Of a DNA stretch of 64,000 bases, positions 32,633 to 48,967 are shown in pieces. The stretch is from NCBI RefSeq assembly GCF_900104705.1, contig NZ_LT629734.1, positions 1,860,001 to 1,924,000 on the forward strand. Direction: 5' to 3'. Within the stretch, counting starts at the first letter, position 1; every line of letters starts with the position of its first letter. The position numbers and the translations under genes were made by a program. A model generated the notes under the pieces. The model did not search any database. It was not told the DNA's origin and worked only from the letters and a program-made list of their open reading frames with translations. The stretch comes from Agrococcus carbonis (GTDB lineage: Bacteria > Actinomycetota > Actinomycetes > Actinomycetales > Microbacteriaceae).

Positions 32633-33463
32633 TCAGCCGAAGACGCCCCGCCCGGGTGCTGGGCTCGGCGTCGCGTCCGCGTCCCGCGCGGGCAGCGCGC
32701 CGCCGAGGAACCGGCGCAGCTCGGCGCCGGCCACGACCTTGCCGGGCAGCGGGTCGCGGCGCAGCGCGCGCCCGACCGCGTCGAGGTCGGGCAGCTCGGC
32801 GCCCGCGACCGCGACGACGTTGCCGAAGCGCCGGCCCTTGAGCATGCCGGGGTCGGCGAGCGCCGCCGCCTCGGCGTGCACCTCGAGCAGCGCCGCGAGC
32901 TGCCGCTTCGCGAACGCCAGCGTGCGGTCGTCGGCGATGTTCACCACCACGACGCCGGTCGGCGCGAGCAGCTGCCGCACGAGCTCGTGGAACTCCACCG
33001 TCGTCACGTGCGCCGGCGTCTGCGCGCCGGAGAACACATCCACCACTACGAGGTCGACCGCGCCCGTGAGCCCGCGCGGCAGCCGCGCGAGCTGCTCGCG
33101 CGCATCGCCGTAGCGCACGCGCACGCTCGCGCCGCGGGGCAGCGGCGCGACCTCGCGCACGAGCTCGACCAGCAGCGGCTCGAGCTCGATCACCTGCTGG
33201 CGCGAGCCCGGCCGCGTCGCCTCGACGTAGCGGGGGAGGGTGAGGGCACCCGCGCCGAGGTGCACCGCGGTGATGGGGCCGGCCGGCAGCGCGTCGATCG
33301 CGTGGCCCATCTGCTGCACGTACTCGTACACGAGCAGCTCGGGCCGCTCGGGGTCGACGTGCGACTGCGGTGTGCCGTCGACCACGAGCTGCCAGCCGCC
33401 CGACCCCGAGAACCGCATCTCGGCGTGCAGGCCGCTCGAGAGGCGGCGGCTGGGGGTCGTCAT
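32633..33463 (-). CDS. Spermidine-synthase-like methyltransferase-fold protein (copy 2)
   Basis: A 276-residue paralogue of the protein at 26,100-27,083. It shows the same order: VHLGAGALTLPRYV (motif I), VIELEPLLVELV (acidic strand), VRYGDAREQL, VVVDVFSGAQTPAHVTTVEFH (DxxD-loop position) and VVVNIADD. The two copies share VEVEP/IELEP, VDPLP/VAPLP and the TTVEFH/TTVECFH block. It lacks a SpeD partner. It lies immediately upstream of and divergent to rpoB, and the two genes share a 253-base control region. Confidence 0.82.
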   Translation of the reverse strand: MTTPSRRLSSGLHAEMRFSGSGGWQLVVDGTPQSHVDPERPELLVYEYVQQMGHAIDALPAGPITAVHLGAGALTLPRYVEATRPGSRQQVIELEPLLVELVREVAPLPRGASVRVRYGDAREQLARLPRGLTGAVDLVVVDVFSGAQTPAHVTTVEFHELVRQLLAPTGVVVVNIADDRTLAFAKRQLAALLEVHAEAAALADPGMLKGRRFGNVVAVAGAELPDLDAVGRALRRDPLPGKVVAGAELRRFLGGALPARDADATPSPAPGRGVFG

Positions 33464-33539
33464 GCGGCCATTCTCCCGCGTGCGGCGCGCCCGCTAGCAC
33501 CGGGTGCGCCGGGCCTGCCAGCCGACACGCCGTCGCGGC

Positions 33540-33568
33540 TGGACTTTCGCGCGGGCGCGGCGTAGTGT
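33540..33568 (+). promoter_or_regulatory. Promoter of rpoBC
   Basis: TGGACT (33540-33545) and TAGTGT (33563-33568) are spaced by exactly 17 bases and imply an untranslated leader of about 140 bases before rpoB. Confidence 0.5.
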
Positions 33569-33674
33569 TGAGCGTTGCGCTCACAGACATCCCCTCTGCC
33601 TTCATATTGCGGTCGGCGCGCGCCCTCACCGGGCGCTTCAGGGTGTTGACGAGTCTCTCACCGACGACACGATC

Positions 33675-33700
33675 CCGGGAAGACCCGCAACCCTTCCCGG
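33675..33700 (+). promoter_or_regulatory. Hairpin directly upstream of the rpoB ribosome site
   Basis: The 8-bp stem CCGGGAAG/CTTCCCGG has a 10-base loop and ends three bases before the GGAGG (33704-33708). It may limit ribosome access or act as an attenuator. Confidence 0.4.
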
Positions 33701-33716
33701 CCCGGAGGTATCTGCC

Positions 33717-37187
<3,471 letters not shown>

Positions 37188-37226
37188 TCCGGCAGCTGAA
37201 GAGAATTTCGACAAGAGGGAATTGCA

Positions 37227-41111
<3,885 letters not shown>

Positions 41112-41124
41112 CGCCGACTGCTCG

Positions 41125-41158
41125 AAGGGGCCGCACCACACGCGTGGTGCGGCCCCTT
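41125..41158 (+). terminator. Strong hairpin terminator of rpoBC
   Basis: A perfect 15-bp stem (41125-41139 with 41144-41158) with a 4-base loop starts 13 bases after the rpoC stop. Confidence 0.85.
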
Positions 41159-41219
41159 CCGCGTCCGCCGGATGCGCCTGCGTGCGGAGCGCCGCAGGGG
41201 ACGCACCGCTCGGCGTGCC

Positions 41220-41225
41220 TAGAAT
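41220..41225 (+). promoter_or_regulatory. -10 element (TAGAAT) of the acidic membrane protein gene
   Basis: TAGAAT lies 41 bases before the ATG, with GGAGGAGG between them. Confidence 0.4.
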
Positions 41226-41266
41226 CAGCCGACGACGCGGCACCGTGCCGCGGAGGAGGTCACAGC

Positions 41267-42721
41267 ATGAGCGACGAGCAGCCCACCTCGTGGCGCGAGC
41301 GGTTCTTCGGCACCGCGCCGGCGACCACGCCCTCGGAGGACGCGCCTGCTGACGAGCGGGGGACCGACCCCCACTCGGCGGAGTCGGCGCCGGACTCCTC
41401 GGAGGTGGCCTCGCAGTCGGTCACGGAGCACGACGACCACCAGAGCCTCGTCGAGCACGAGCCGTCGACCGACACCGCCGAGCTCGGCGACCGCGAGAGC
41501 CCGATCGAGCCGACGGTGATCGCGCCGTCGACCCTGCGCGGCCCGTCGCACTCCGCCGCGCACCCGGACGACACGCCCACCGGCGATGCGACGGCGAGCC
41601 GCCGCCGCGCCGACGCCGCCCACGGCGACGCCGCCGACAGCTCGCTCGAGCGCGAGCCCGAGACCGACGCGGCCTCGGACGCGGCCGCGCCGCCCGAGCT
41701 CGTCGAGCCCCGCCGCCCGTCCTTCGGCCTCCGGCGCCGGACGGATGCGGACGCCGACCACGGTGCGGTGCACGACGCGGATGGCGACGCGGCCCGTGGC
41801 GCCGGCGGCGCGGGTGCCGGCGCCGCCGTCGCGGGCGGGGCCGCGGGCGCCGCAGTCGGCGCGGGCGCGGAGCGCGCGCGAGCGCGCGAGTTCGTCGAGC
41901 CGGAGCCCACGCAGGCGATGGACGCGCATCGTCACGACCCCACGCAGGCGATGGACGCGCAGCGTGACGACCGCACGCAGGCGATCGATGCACCCGGCGA
42001 CGAGACCGGTGCGCAGACCCGCGTGCTCGACGCCCAGCCCGACACCGAGCGCCAGCGCTTCGGCATCGTGCGCGACGAGGTGCCGGCGTCGTCGATCCAG
42101 GTCGACGACGAGACGGCGCGCGCCGCCGCGGGCGGCACCCCGATCGTGCTCGTCGAGGAGCCGCTGCCGCCGCGCCGGAAGGGCGCCCGCGGCGTCGGCT
42201 TCGCCGTCGCGCTGCTCGCGACGCTCATCTTCGCCGCGCTCTTCGCCGCCGCGTTCCTCGCCGTCGGCTACCTCTTCGACCGTGGCTTCGACCTCGTCGA
42301 GACGCTGCAGACGGTGTGGCTCCGGCCCTCGTTCCTGCTACCGGTCGCGGTCTTCTTCCTCGCCTACTGGATCGTGACGCTCATCGTGAACCGCGCGGGC
42401 TGGTGGGCGCACGTGCTCGGCGCCTTCATCGTCGCGCTCCTCGTCTACGCGGCCCACATCGGCGGCGCGTTCATGGAGGAGCAGGGCGGCTGGACGGGCT
42501 ACACCGCGCTGCCGGGCATCGACCCGCAGTCGCTCGGGCAGCTGCTGCTCGCGCCGCTGTCGGTGCTCGCGTTCGTCATCGCCCGCGAGGTGCCCGTGTG
42601 GGTCGGCGGCATCGTCGCCCGCCGGGGCCGGAAGGCCCGCGAGTGGAACCGCCAGGCGATGGACGAGTACAACGCCGAGAACGCCGAGCGCCTCGCCGCC
42701 TACGAGCGCGCGCGCGGCTGA
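41267..42721 (+). CDS. Membrane protein with long acidic N-terminal region and TQAMDA repeats
   Basis: A 484-residue protein with no family that I can name. Residues 1-300 are cytoplasmic, acidic and low-complexity (Asp, Ala, Glu, Ser). They contain three tandem 11-residue repeats, PTQAMDAHRHD, PTQAMDAQRDD and RTQAIDAPGDE, at residues 214-246. About four hydrophobic segments follow (from about residue 315 to 455), with WLRPSFLLPVAVFFLAYWI among them, and then a charged C-terminal helix. Similar acid-tail membrane proteins follow rpoC in Microbacteriaceae. The Thr-Gln-Ala-Met/Ile repeats look like phosphothreonine sites for an FHA domain. GGAGGAGG precedes the ATG. Confidence 0.78.
   Translation: MSDEQPTSWRERFFGTAPATTPSEDAPADERGTDPHSAESAPDSSEVASQSVTEHDDHQSLVEHEPSTDTAELGDRESPIEPTVIAPSTLRGPSHSAAHPDDTPTGDATASRRRADAAHGDAADSSLEREPETDAASDAAAPPELVEPRRPSFGLRRRTDADADHGAVHDADGDAARGAGGAGAGAAVAGGAAGAAVGAGAERARAREFVEPEPTQAMDAHRHDPTQAMDAQRDDRTQAIDAPGDETGAQTRVLDAQPDTERQRFGIVRDEVPASSIQVDDETARAAAGGTPIVLVEEPLPPRRKGARGVGFAVALLATLIFAALFAAAFLAVGYLFDRGFDLVETLQTVWLRPSFLLPVAVFFLAYWIVTLIVNRAGWWAHVLGAFIVALLVYAAHIGGAFMEEQGGWTGYTALPGIDPQSLGQLLLAPLSVLAFVIAREVPVWVGGIVARRGRKAREWNRQAMDEYNAENAERLAAYERARG
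41906..42004 (+). repeat. Three tandem 33-bp coding repeats
   Basis: Units at 41906-41938, 41939-41971 and 41972-42004 encode PTQAMDAxRxD. The first two are nearly identical in DNA, and the third is diverged. Confidence 0.8.
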
Positions 42722-42732
42722 TCCGACGCGTC

Positions 42733-42765
42733 GAAGGGGCCGTTCCGCGCGCGGGCGGCCCCTTC
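42733..42765 (+). terminator. Hairpin terminator before the surface-protein cluster
   Basis: A 10-bp stem (42733-42742 with 42756-42765) with a 13-base loop starts 11 bases after the stop of the acidic membrane protein gene. Confidence 0.65.
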
Positions 42766-42849
42766 CTCACGCGCAGGTTCGCGTTGGCTGAGGTCTGGCA
42801 CAATGTCCCCTGATCTCCCCCCGTGGGAGCGGCGGGGAGGGGATGTCGA

Positions 42850-45800
42850 GTGCTTCGGTGGGTCACGCGCCATCGCAAGTCGACCATCGCCGGCGCCATG
42901 GTCACGGCGATCTCGGTCGCGCTCGGCATCCTCGCGCTCACCTATGACGGCTTCACGACGACCGACGTCGAGCTCAACGACGGCGGCGTGTGGGTCACCA
43001 AGCAGTCGAGCCAGCAGCTCGGCCGCATCAACATCCAGGCCGAGGAGCTCGACGGCGGCCTGATCTCGCCGACTGCGCGCTTCGACGTGCTGCAGGACGG
43101 CGACGACGTGCTGCTCCACAACGAGGAGGCATCCGCCGTCATCGTCGTCGACCCCGTGCAGGTCGTCACCGGCACGAGCGTGCAGCTGCCGCCCCAGGGC
43201 GAGATCGCGATGGGCGCCGGCACCGTCGCGATCCTCGACCCCGCCGACGGCATGCTCTGGATCACCGACTTCGTCGACATCGGCTCGTTCTCGACCGACG
43301 GCACCGAGCCCGTCGCCGAGCTCGGCGAGGGCGCCGCCGTCGCCGTCGGCCGCGACGGCACCGTGCACGCCGTCTCGCCGAGCGAGGGTCGCCAGCTCAC
43401 GATCCAGCGGCTCGAGGAGGGCGGCTTCGCCGAGCCGAGCATGCGCGACCGCGGCGAGCTGCGCGCGATGGAGGACCCGCTCGTCACGGTCGTGGGCTCG
43501 CAGGCGGTCGTGCACGACGCGGCCACGGATGCGCTGCTCGTGCCGGGCGGCGCGGTCGAGGTGCCCGAGGGCGCGGCGGTGCAGCTCGTCGGCGACGACT
43601 CCGGCGACGTCGTGCTCGCGACCCCGACCCAGCTCATCCGCCAGCCGATGGGCGGCGGCGACGCGACGGTCGAGGAGCGCCAGGGCGGCGGCGAGGCCGT
43701 GCGCCCCGTGCAGCTCGGCGGCTGCGTGCACGCGGTGTGGCCCGGCAGCGCCCAGTACCTGCGCGAGTGCGCGGGGCAGGATCGCGTCGAGCAGCAGGTG
43801 CCCGAGATGGACGGCTCGCCCGCGACCTTCCGCATCAACCGCGACGCGGTCGTGCTCAACCAGCACGTCGAGGGCTCGTCGTGGCTGCTCGCCGACACAC
43901 TCGTGCTCGTCGACAACTGGGACGACCTGCTGCCCGAGCAGTCCGACGAGACGACCGATCGCGACGACTCCGAGTCGACCGAGGACCTGCTGACGAACCA
44001 GCCGCCGCCCGTCAACGAGGAGAACACCGAACCGGACGCGAACGACGACCGGTTCGGCGCGCGCGCGGGCCGCTCGACGATCCTGCCGGTGCTCTGGAAC
44101 GACAGCGACGCCGACGGCGACGTGCTGACCGTCCGCGTCGTGGGCGACGTGCCGAGCGGGGTGCAGCTCGCCCCCGTCGCGAACGACTCCCAGCTGCAGC
44201 TCGAGCTGCCCGACGGCTTCAGCGGCGGCTTCTCCTTCAACTACGAGGTCGCTGACGGCCGCGGCGGCACCGACACGGCCTCGGTGCGGGTCGATGTGCG
44301 CGGCGAGGGCGAGAACTCCGTGCCCGAGCTGCTGCGCGCGCAGGCGTTCGCGGTCGAGCAGGGCGGCGAGTACGAGTACCAGGTCCTCGCCGACTGGATC
44401 GACCCCGACGGCGACGACATGTACCTCACGGGTGCCGTGACCGACTCGGGCGACACCATCCAGACCGACCCGTCGGGCCGCCTCGTCTACACCGCGACCG
44501 GCGACGCCGGGCCGCAGTCGATCACCGTCACGATCTCCGACGGCTTCGGCGAGACGACCGGCGAGATCGACGTCGAGGTGCTCGAGCGCGGCGATGCCCC
44601 TCCGCTCGCGAACGCCGACTTCGTCAGCACGATCGAAGGTCGCGAGGCGACGATCCGGCCGCTGCTCAACGACTTCTCGCCCTCCGGCAGGCCCCTGCGG
44701 CTCGCCTCGGTCGAGCCCGCGCCCGGGCTCGAGACGGAGTGGGATGCGACCACGGGCACGGTCCGCATCCTCGACGGCGCGGTCGGCACCTACTACCTCA
44801 CGTACATGATCGCGGAGGGACGTCACTCGAAGTCGGGGCGCATCCGCGTCGACATCCGCACGCCCGACGACGAGGCGCGCCCCGTCGCGGTGCGCGACAC
44901 GGCGCTCCTGCCGCAGCAGGGCTCCGCGCTCGTCGACCTGCTCGCGAACGACGTCGACCCCGCCGGCGGCGTGCTCGTCGTGCAGCAGGTGACGATCGAG
45001 AACGCCGCGCCCGTCACGGTCGAGCTGCGCGATCGGCGCGTCGTGAGCATCGTCGACAACGGGCTCGAGGAGCCGTACCGCTTCACCTACACCGTCTCGA
45101 ACGGCCGCTTCTCCGAGACCGGCACCGTCGAGGTGATCCCGGTCGCGCCGCCCGCGCAGCCGCGGGCGCCGAAGGCCGTCGACGACAGCGCGACGGTGCG
45201 CGCGGGCGACTACGCCACGATCGACGTGCTGCGCAACGACTTCTCGCCCGACGGCACGCCCTTCACGCTCTCGGAGCGCATCGTCGACGCGAGCTTCGCC
45301 TCCGAGGAGGAGGGCGTCGCCTTCGTCGCCGAGGGCAAGCTGCGCGTGCACGCGCTCGTCGACGCGCCGACGCGCGCGACGGTCGCCTACGAGATCGAGG
45401 ACGAGCACGGCAACCGCGACTCCGCGACGGTCGCGCTCACGATCGTGCCGCGTGACGCCGAGCGCAACACCCCGCCCGCGCCGCAGACGGTGACGAGCCG
45501 CGTCCTCGCGGGCGCCACCGTGCGCATCCCGATCCCGCTCCAGGGCATCGACCCCGATGGCGACGGCGTCGAGCTCGTCGGCTACGACACCGCGCCCGAG
45601 GGCGGCCGCATCCTGCCCGAGGTCGGGCCCGACTACTTCGACTTCGAGGCCTACCCGGATGCCGCGGGCACGGTGGAGTTCACCTACCGCGTGCGCGACC
45701 GTTGGGGCGCCGAGGGCACGGCGACGGCGATCATCGGCATCGCGCAGGCCGCGGACGTGAACCAGACGCCGTTCGCGCAGACCGACCTCGTGACCGTGCG

Positions 45801-48800
45801 CCCGGACCGGGCCGTCGCGATCCCGGTGCTCGAGAACGACTCCGACCCGGATCAGGACGCCCTGACCCTCGTCTCCGACGGCCTCGAGCTGCCGGACGAG
45901 CTCTCCGGCGCCGTCGTCAACCGCGAGCGCCACACCGTCGACCTCCGCTCGCCGTCGGCCGAGGGCGACTACCAGTTCACGTACGCGGTGGTGGATGCGC
46001 GCGGCGCGTCCACGACGGGCACGGTGCTGCTGACGGTCGCCGAGGAGGCGCCGCTGCTGCCGCCGATCGCCCGCGACGACGCGCTGCCGCGCGACGAGGT
46101 CGAGCTCGACGTGCCGCTCGACGTGCCCGTGCTCGAGAACGACCTCGACCCGGACGGCGACCCGAGCGAGCTCGAGCTCTCGATCGTCACCGGCCCGGGC
46201 ACGGTCGTCGACGGCGCCGTGCAGGTCGTGCCGAGCGAGGAGTTCCAGGTCGTCACCTACCGCGTGACGGACCTCGACGGGCTCACGGCCGAGGCGTTCG
46301 TCGCGGTGCCGCCCGTGCGCGACCGCGCGCCGTTCCTCGCGCGGACCGAGCCCGTGCAGGTCGGCTCCGGCATCTTGCTCGAGCTGCCGCTGCGCGACTA
46401 CGTGACGACGTCGAACGGCGCCGCACCGCGCATCACGTCGGGCGAGAAGGTCACGGCCGTCAATGCCGACGACAGCGGCCTCGTCGCCGACGAGCGCACG
46501 CTGCAGTTCCGCTCGCCGCAGGGCTACGTCGGCCCCGCCTCCATCACCTTCGAGGTGACGGACGGGGACGGGCCCGAGGACGGCAACATGGCGACGCTCA
46601 CGATCGCGATCGACGTCATCCCTTCGAGCGTGATCGCGCCGACCTTCGCGGGAGCGGTCGTGCGCCCCGAGGCTGGCGAGGGCTCGACGAGCTTCGACCT
46701 GCGCAGCGCGACGCGCGACCCCGACCCGGGCGACCTCGAGGCGATGGTCTTCGAGGCGCGCGGCGGGTCGATGGCGGGCGTCACGACGACCCTGCGCGAC
46801 GGGATCTTCACCGCGGAGGCGGCCGTCAACACCCCGCCGGGCACGACGGGCTCGTTCCAGATCGCCGCGATCGACCCGCACGGCAACGAAGCGGCCGGCA
46901 CGGTTGTCGTCGAGGTCGTCGCGACGAACCGGCCGCTCGCGATCGCCCGGCCGAACACGGGCGAGGCGACGCAGGGCATCCCCACGACGACCGACGTCAT
47001 CCGCGACGACTTCAACCCGTTCGCGAACGACGGCCTGCCGCTGCGGGTCGTCGACGCGCAGGTCGTCTCGGGCGACGGCGCGTCGTCGTTCACCGACCGC
47101 GAGGTCACCGTGACGCCCGGCGGCGACTTCTCGGGCGTGCTGACGGTGCGCTACACCGTCGAGGACGCGACCGAGCTGACGCAGCGGCGGGTGACCGGCA
47201 CGCTCACGCTCAACGTCAAGGGCCGGCCCGACGCGCCGCCGCGGCCGAACGTCGACGCCGTCGGCGACTCGCAGGTCACGCTCACGTGGGCGCCGCCTCC
47301 CTCGAACGGCGCCCCGATCACCGGCTACGTCGTGCGCTCCGTCGACGGCGGGTTCTCACAGGCGTGCGCGTCGACGACCTGCGTCATCACGGGGCTGCAG
47401 AACGACGTGACCTACCGGTTCCAGGTGCTCGCGCAGAACGAGGTCGGCGACTCCGACCCGTCGACGCCGTCGAACGAGGCGCGGCCGGACGTGCCGCCCG
47501 AGCAGCCGGCGGCGCCGACCGCCGTGCGCGGCGACACGCAGGTCGCGCTCACGTGGGCCGAGCCCGCCAACCGCGGCTCGCGCATCCAGCACTACGTCGT
47601 CGAGATCTCGCCGCCCGCGCCGAACGGCCAGGTGCAGGCGCAGGTGCAGGGCCTGAACCACACGTGGACGGGCCTGACGAACGGCACGGCCTACACCTTC
47701 CGCATCCAGGCCGTGAACCGCGCGCTCGAGCCGAGCGAGTTCTCCGGCTACTCTGCCCCGGCCATCCCCGCCGGTCCGCCGACCCAGGTGCAGGGCGTCT
47801 CCGCGACGCCCGACCGCTCGATCCCGGGCGAGGTGCAGGTGCAGGTGACCTGGCAGCCCGCGAGCGAGAACGGCGACACCATCCGGTACTACACCGTGAC
47901 GCCGTCGAACGGCGCGGCACCCGCGCAGGTGACGGGCACGACCGCGAACTTCAAGTTCGATGCGCAGGGCGAGAACGTCACCTTCACCGTCACCGCGACG
48001 AACGAGCCCGGCACGAGCCAGCCCTCGGCGCCCTCCGCGGCGGTGCGCACGTACACGGCACCGGACGCGCCGACGAACGTGACGGCGACCGACGGCGACA
48101 CGAACTCGGTCGTGACGTGGACGCCGGGCTCGTCGAATGGCCTGCGCGAGAACGAGGTGCGCTTCGAGATCCGCGGCGGCGGCGCGGGCACGCAGTCGTT
48201 CGGACCCGGTGGCACCTACACCGGCATGAACAACAACGGCGGGCCCTACACGTTCGAGGTGCGTGCGACGGCCATCGTCGACGGCACGAGCTACGCGAGC
48301 GACTGGACGGCGGCAGCCGCTGCGGTGCGCCCCTACGGGCAGATCGGCGGCGTCTCGGTGAGCGGGACGGGCGAGGTCGAGCAGGTGCGCTTCACCATCT
48401 CGCCGCCCGGCCGGAACGGGCGCGACATCACGACGCGCTACCGGATCGGCAACGGCGGCTGGGTCACGTGGACCGGCGGCGCGGTCACCCAGGCGGCGCG
48501 CGGCGGCCAGACGGTGCAGATCACGGTCGAGTCGTCGACGGGCGCCGCAGAGGCCGGTCACGGCACCCAGACCCGCACGGCGACCGCGCAGGCGACCGCC
48601 GAGCGGCGGCTCAACCCCGGCGTCACGCTGAGCAAGGGCGGGCCCGCGTACCCGGGGGAGTGCCGCGGCAACAACGGCGAGACGTGCCAGTGGTACCAGC
48701 TGAACTGGGAAGACTTCGAGCCCGGCATCTACAACTTCACGTGCCACAACACCGGCTCGGCCAACGGCGCGAACAACCCGTTCGAGACCGGCCGGGTGAA

Positions 48801-48951
48801 CATCACGTCGCGCAACGGCAGCACGATCGCCGAGTACCAGGGCGAGCCCGGTGACGACAGGACCTGCTACTCGGGCTTCGCCGGTCAGGCGTGGATGCGC
48901 GTGTGGGGCAACGGCGTCGACCTCAACACCCCGAGAGTGAACTGGCCATGA
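42850..48951 (+). CDS. Giant membrane-anchored surface protein with cadherin/Ig-like repeats and FN3 domains (Fn3 of PFNA-type cluster)
   Basis: A 2033-residue protein. A basic N-terminus and one transmembrane helix (about residues 13-33) precede an extracellular region. Residues about 40-370 are beta-rich, propeller-like strands (VLQDGDDVLLHNEEASAV onward). After an acidic linker come about eight tandem cadherin/Ig-like repeats marked by ND-x-DPDGD calcium-type loops near 416, 517, 606, 697, 793, 900, 994 and 1093, then further Ig-like domains. About five FN3 domains follow from about residue 1465 (QVTLTWAPPPSNGAPITGY and similar). The last ~100 residues form a Cys-containing domain (four Cys). 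The GTG at 42850 has GGGAGGGG upstream. It leads the MoxR/DUF58/transglutaminase/kinase cluster. Confidence 0.9.
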   Translation: MLRWVTRHRKSTIAGAMVTAISVALGILALTYDGFTTTDVELNDGGVWVTKQSSQQLGRINIQAEELDGGLISPTARFDVLQDGDDVLLHNEEASAVIVVDPVQVVTGTSVQLPPQGEIAMGAGTVAILDPADGMLWITDFVDIGSFSTDGTEPVAELGEGAAVAVGRDGTVHAVSPSEGRQLTIQRLEEGGFAEPSMRDRGELRAMEDPLVTVVGSQAVVHDAATDALLVPGGAVEVPEGAAVQLVGDDSGDVVLATPTQLIRQPMGGGDATVEERQGGGEAVRPVQLGGCVHAVWPGSAQYLRECAGQDRVEQQVPEMDGSPATFRINRDAVVLNQHVEGSSWLLADTLVLVDNWDDLLPEQSDETTDRDDSESTEDLLTNQPPPVNEENTEPDANDDRFGARAGRSTILPVLWNDSDADGDVLTVRVVGDVPSGVQLAPVANDSQLQLELPDGFSGGFSFNYEVADGRGGTDTASVRVDVRGEGENSVPELLRAQAFAVEQGGEYEYQVLADWIDPDGDDMYLTGAVTDSGDTIQTDPSGRLVYTATGDAGPQSITVTISDGFGETTGEIDVEVLERGDAPPLANADFVSTIEGREATIRPLLNDFSPSGRPLRLASVEPAPGLETEWDATTGTVRILDGAVGTYYLTYMIAEGRHSKSGRIRVDIRTPDDEARPVAVRDTALLPQQGSALVDLLANDVDPAGGVLVVQQVTIENAAPVTVELRDRRVVSIVDNGLEEPYRFTYTVSNGRFSETGTVEVIPVAPPAQPRAPKAVDDSATVRAGDYATIDVLRNDFSPDGTPFTLSERIVDASFASEEEGVAFVAEGKLRVHALVDAPTRATVAYEIEDEHGNRDSATVALTIVPRDAERNTPPAPQTVTSRVLAGATVRIPIPLQGIDPDGDGVELVGYDTAPEGGRILPEVGPDYFDFEAYPDAAGTVEFTYRVRDRWGAEGTATAIIGIAQAADVNQTPFAQTDLVTVRPDRAVAIPVLENDSDPDQDALTLVSDGLELPDELSGAVVNRERHTVDLRSPSAEGDYQFTYAVVDARGASTTGTVLLTVAEEAPLLPPIARDDALPRDEVELDVPLDVPVLENDLDPDGDPSELELSIVTGPGTVVDGAVQVVPSEEFQVVTYRVTDLDGLTAEAFVAVPPVRDRAPFLARTEPVQVGSGILLELPLRDYVTTSNGAAPRITSGEKVTAVNADDSGLVADERTLQFRSPQGYVGPASITFEVTDGDGPEDGNMATLTIAIDVIPSSVIAPTFAGAVVRPEAGEGSTSFDLRSATRDPDPGDLEAMVFEARGGSMAGVTTTLRDGIFTAEAAVNTPPGTTGSFQIAAIDPHGNEAAGTVVVEVVATNRPLAIARPNTGEATQGIPTTTDVIRDDFNPFANDGLPLRVVDAQVVSGDGASSFTDREVTVTPGGDFSGVLTVRYTVEDATELTQRRVTGTLTLNVKGRPDAPPRPNVDAVGDSQVTLTWAPPPSNGAPITGYVVRSVDGGFSQACASTTCVITGLQNDVTYRFQVLAQNEVGDSDPSTPSNEARPDVPPEQPAAPTAVRGDTQVALTWAEPANRGSRIQHYVVEISPPAPNGQVQAQVQGLNHTWTGLTNGTAYTFRIQAVNRALEPSEFSGYSAPAIPAGPPTQVQGVSATPDRSIPGEVQVQVTWQPASENGDTIRYYTVTPSNGAAPAQVTGTTANFKFDAQGENVTFTVTATNEPGTSQPSAPSAAVRTYTAPDAPTNVTATDGDTNSVVTWTPGSSNGLRENEVRFEIRGGGAGTQSFGPGGTYTGMNNNGGPYTFEVRATAIVDGTSYASDWTAAAAAVRPYGQIGGVSVSGTGEVEQVRFTISPPGRNGRDITTRYRIGNGGWVTWTGGAVTQAARGGQTVQITVESSTGAAEAGHGTQTRTATAQATAERRLNPGVTLSKGGPAYPGECRGNNGETCQWYQLNWEDFEPGIYNFTCHNTGSANGANNPFETGRVNITSRNGSTIAEYQGEPGDDRTCYSGFAGQAWMRVWGNGVDLNTPRVNWP

Positions 48952-48967
48952 CGAAGATGGGAACACG

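Noticed and set aside
26100..33463. Calling either paralogue speE
   Set aside because: No speD partner, the substrate loop is not clearly that of spermidine synthase, and both have family-specific extensions or losses.
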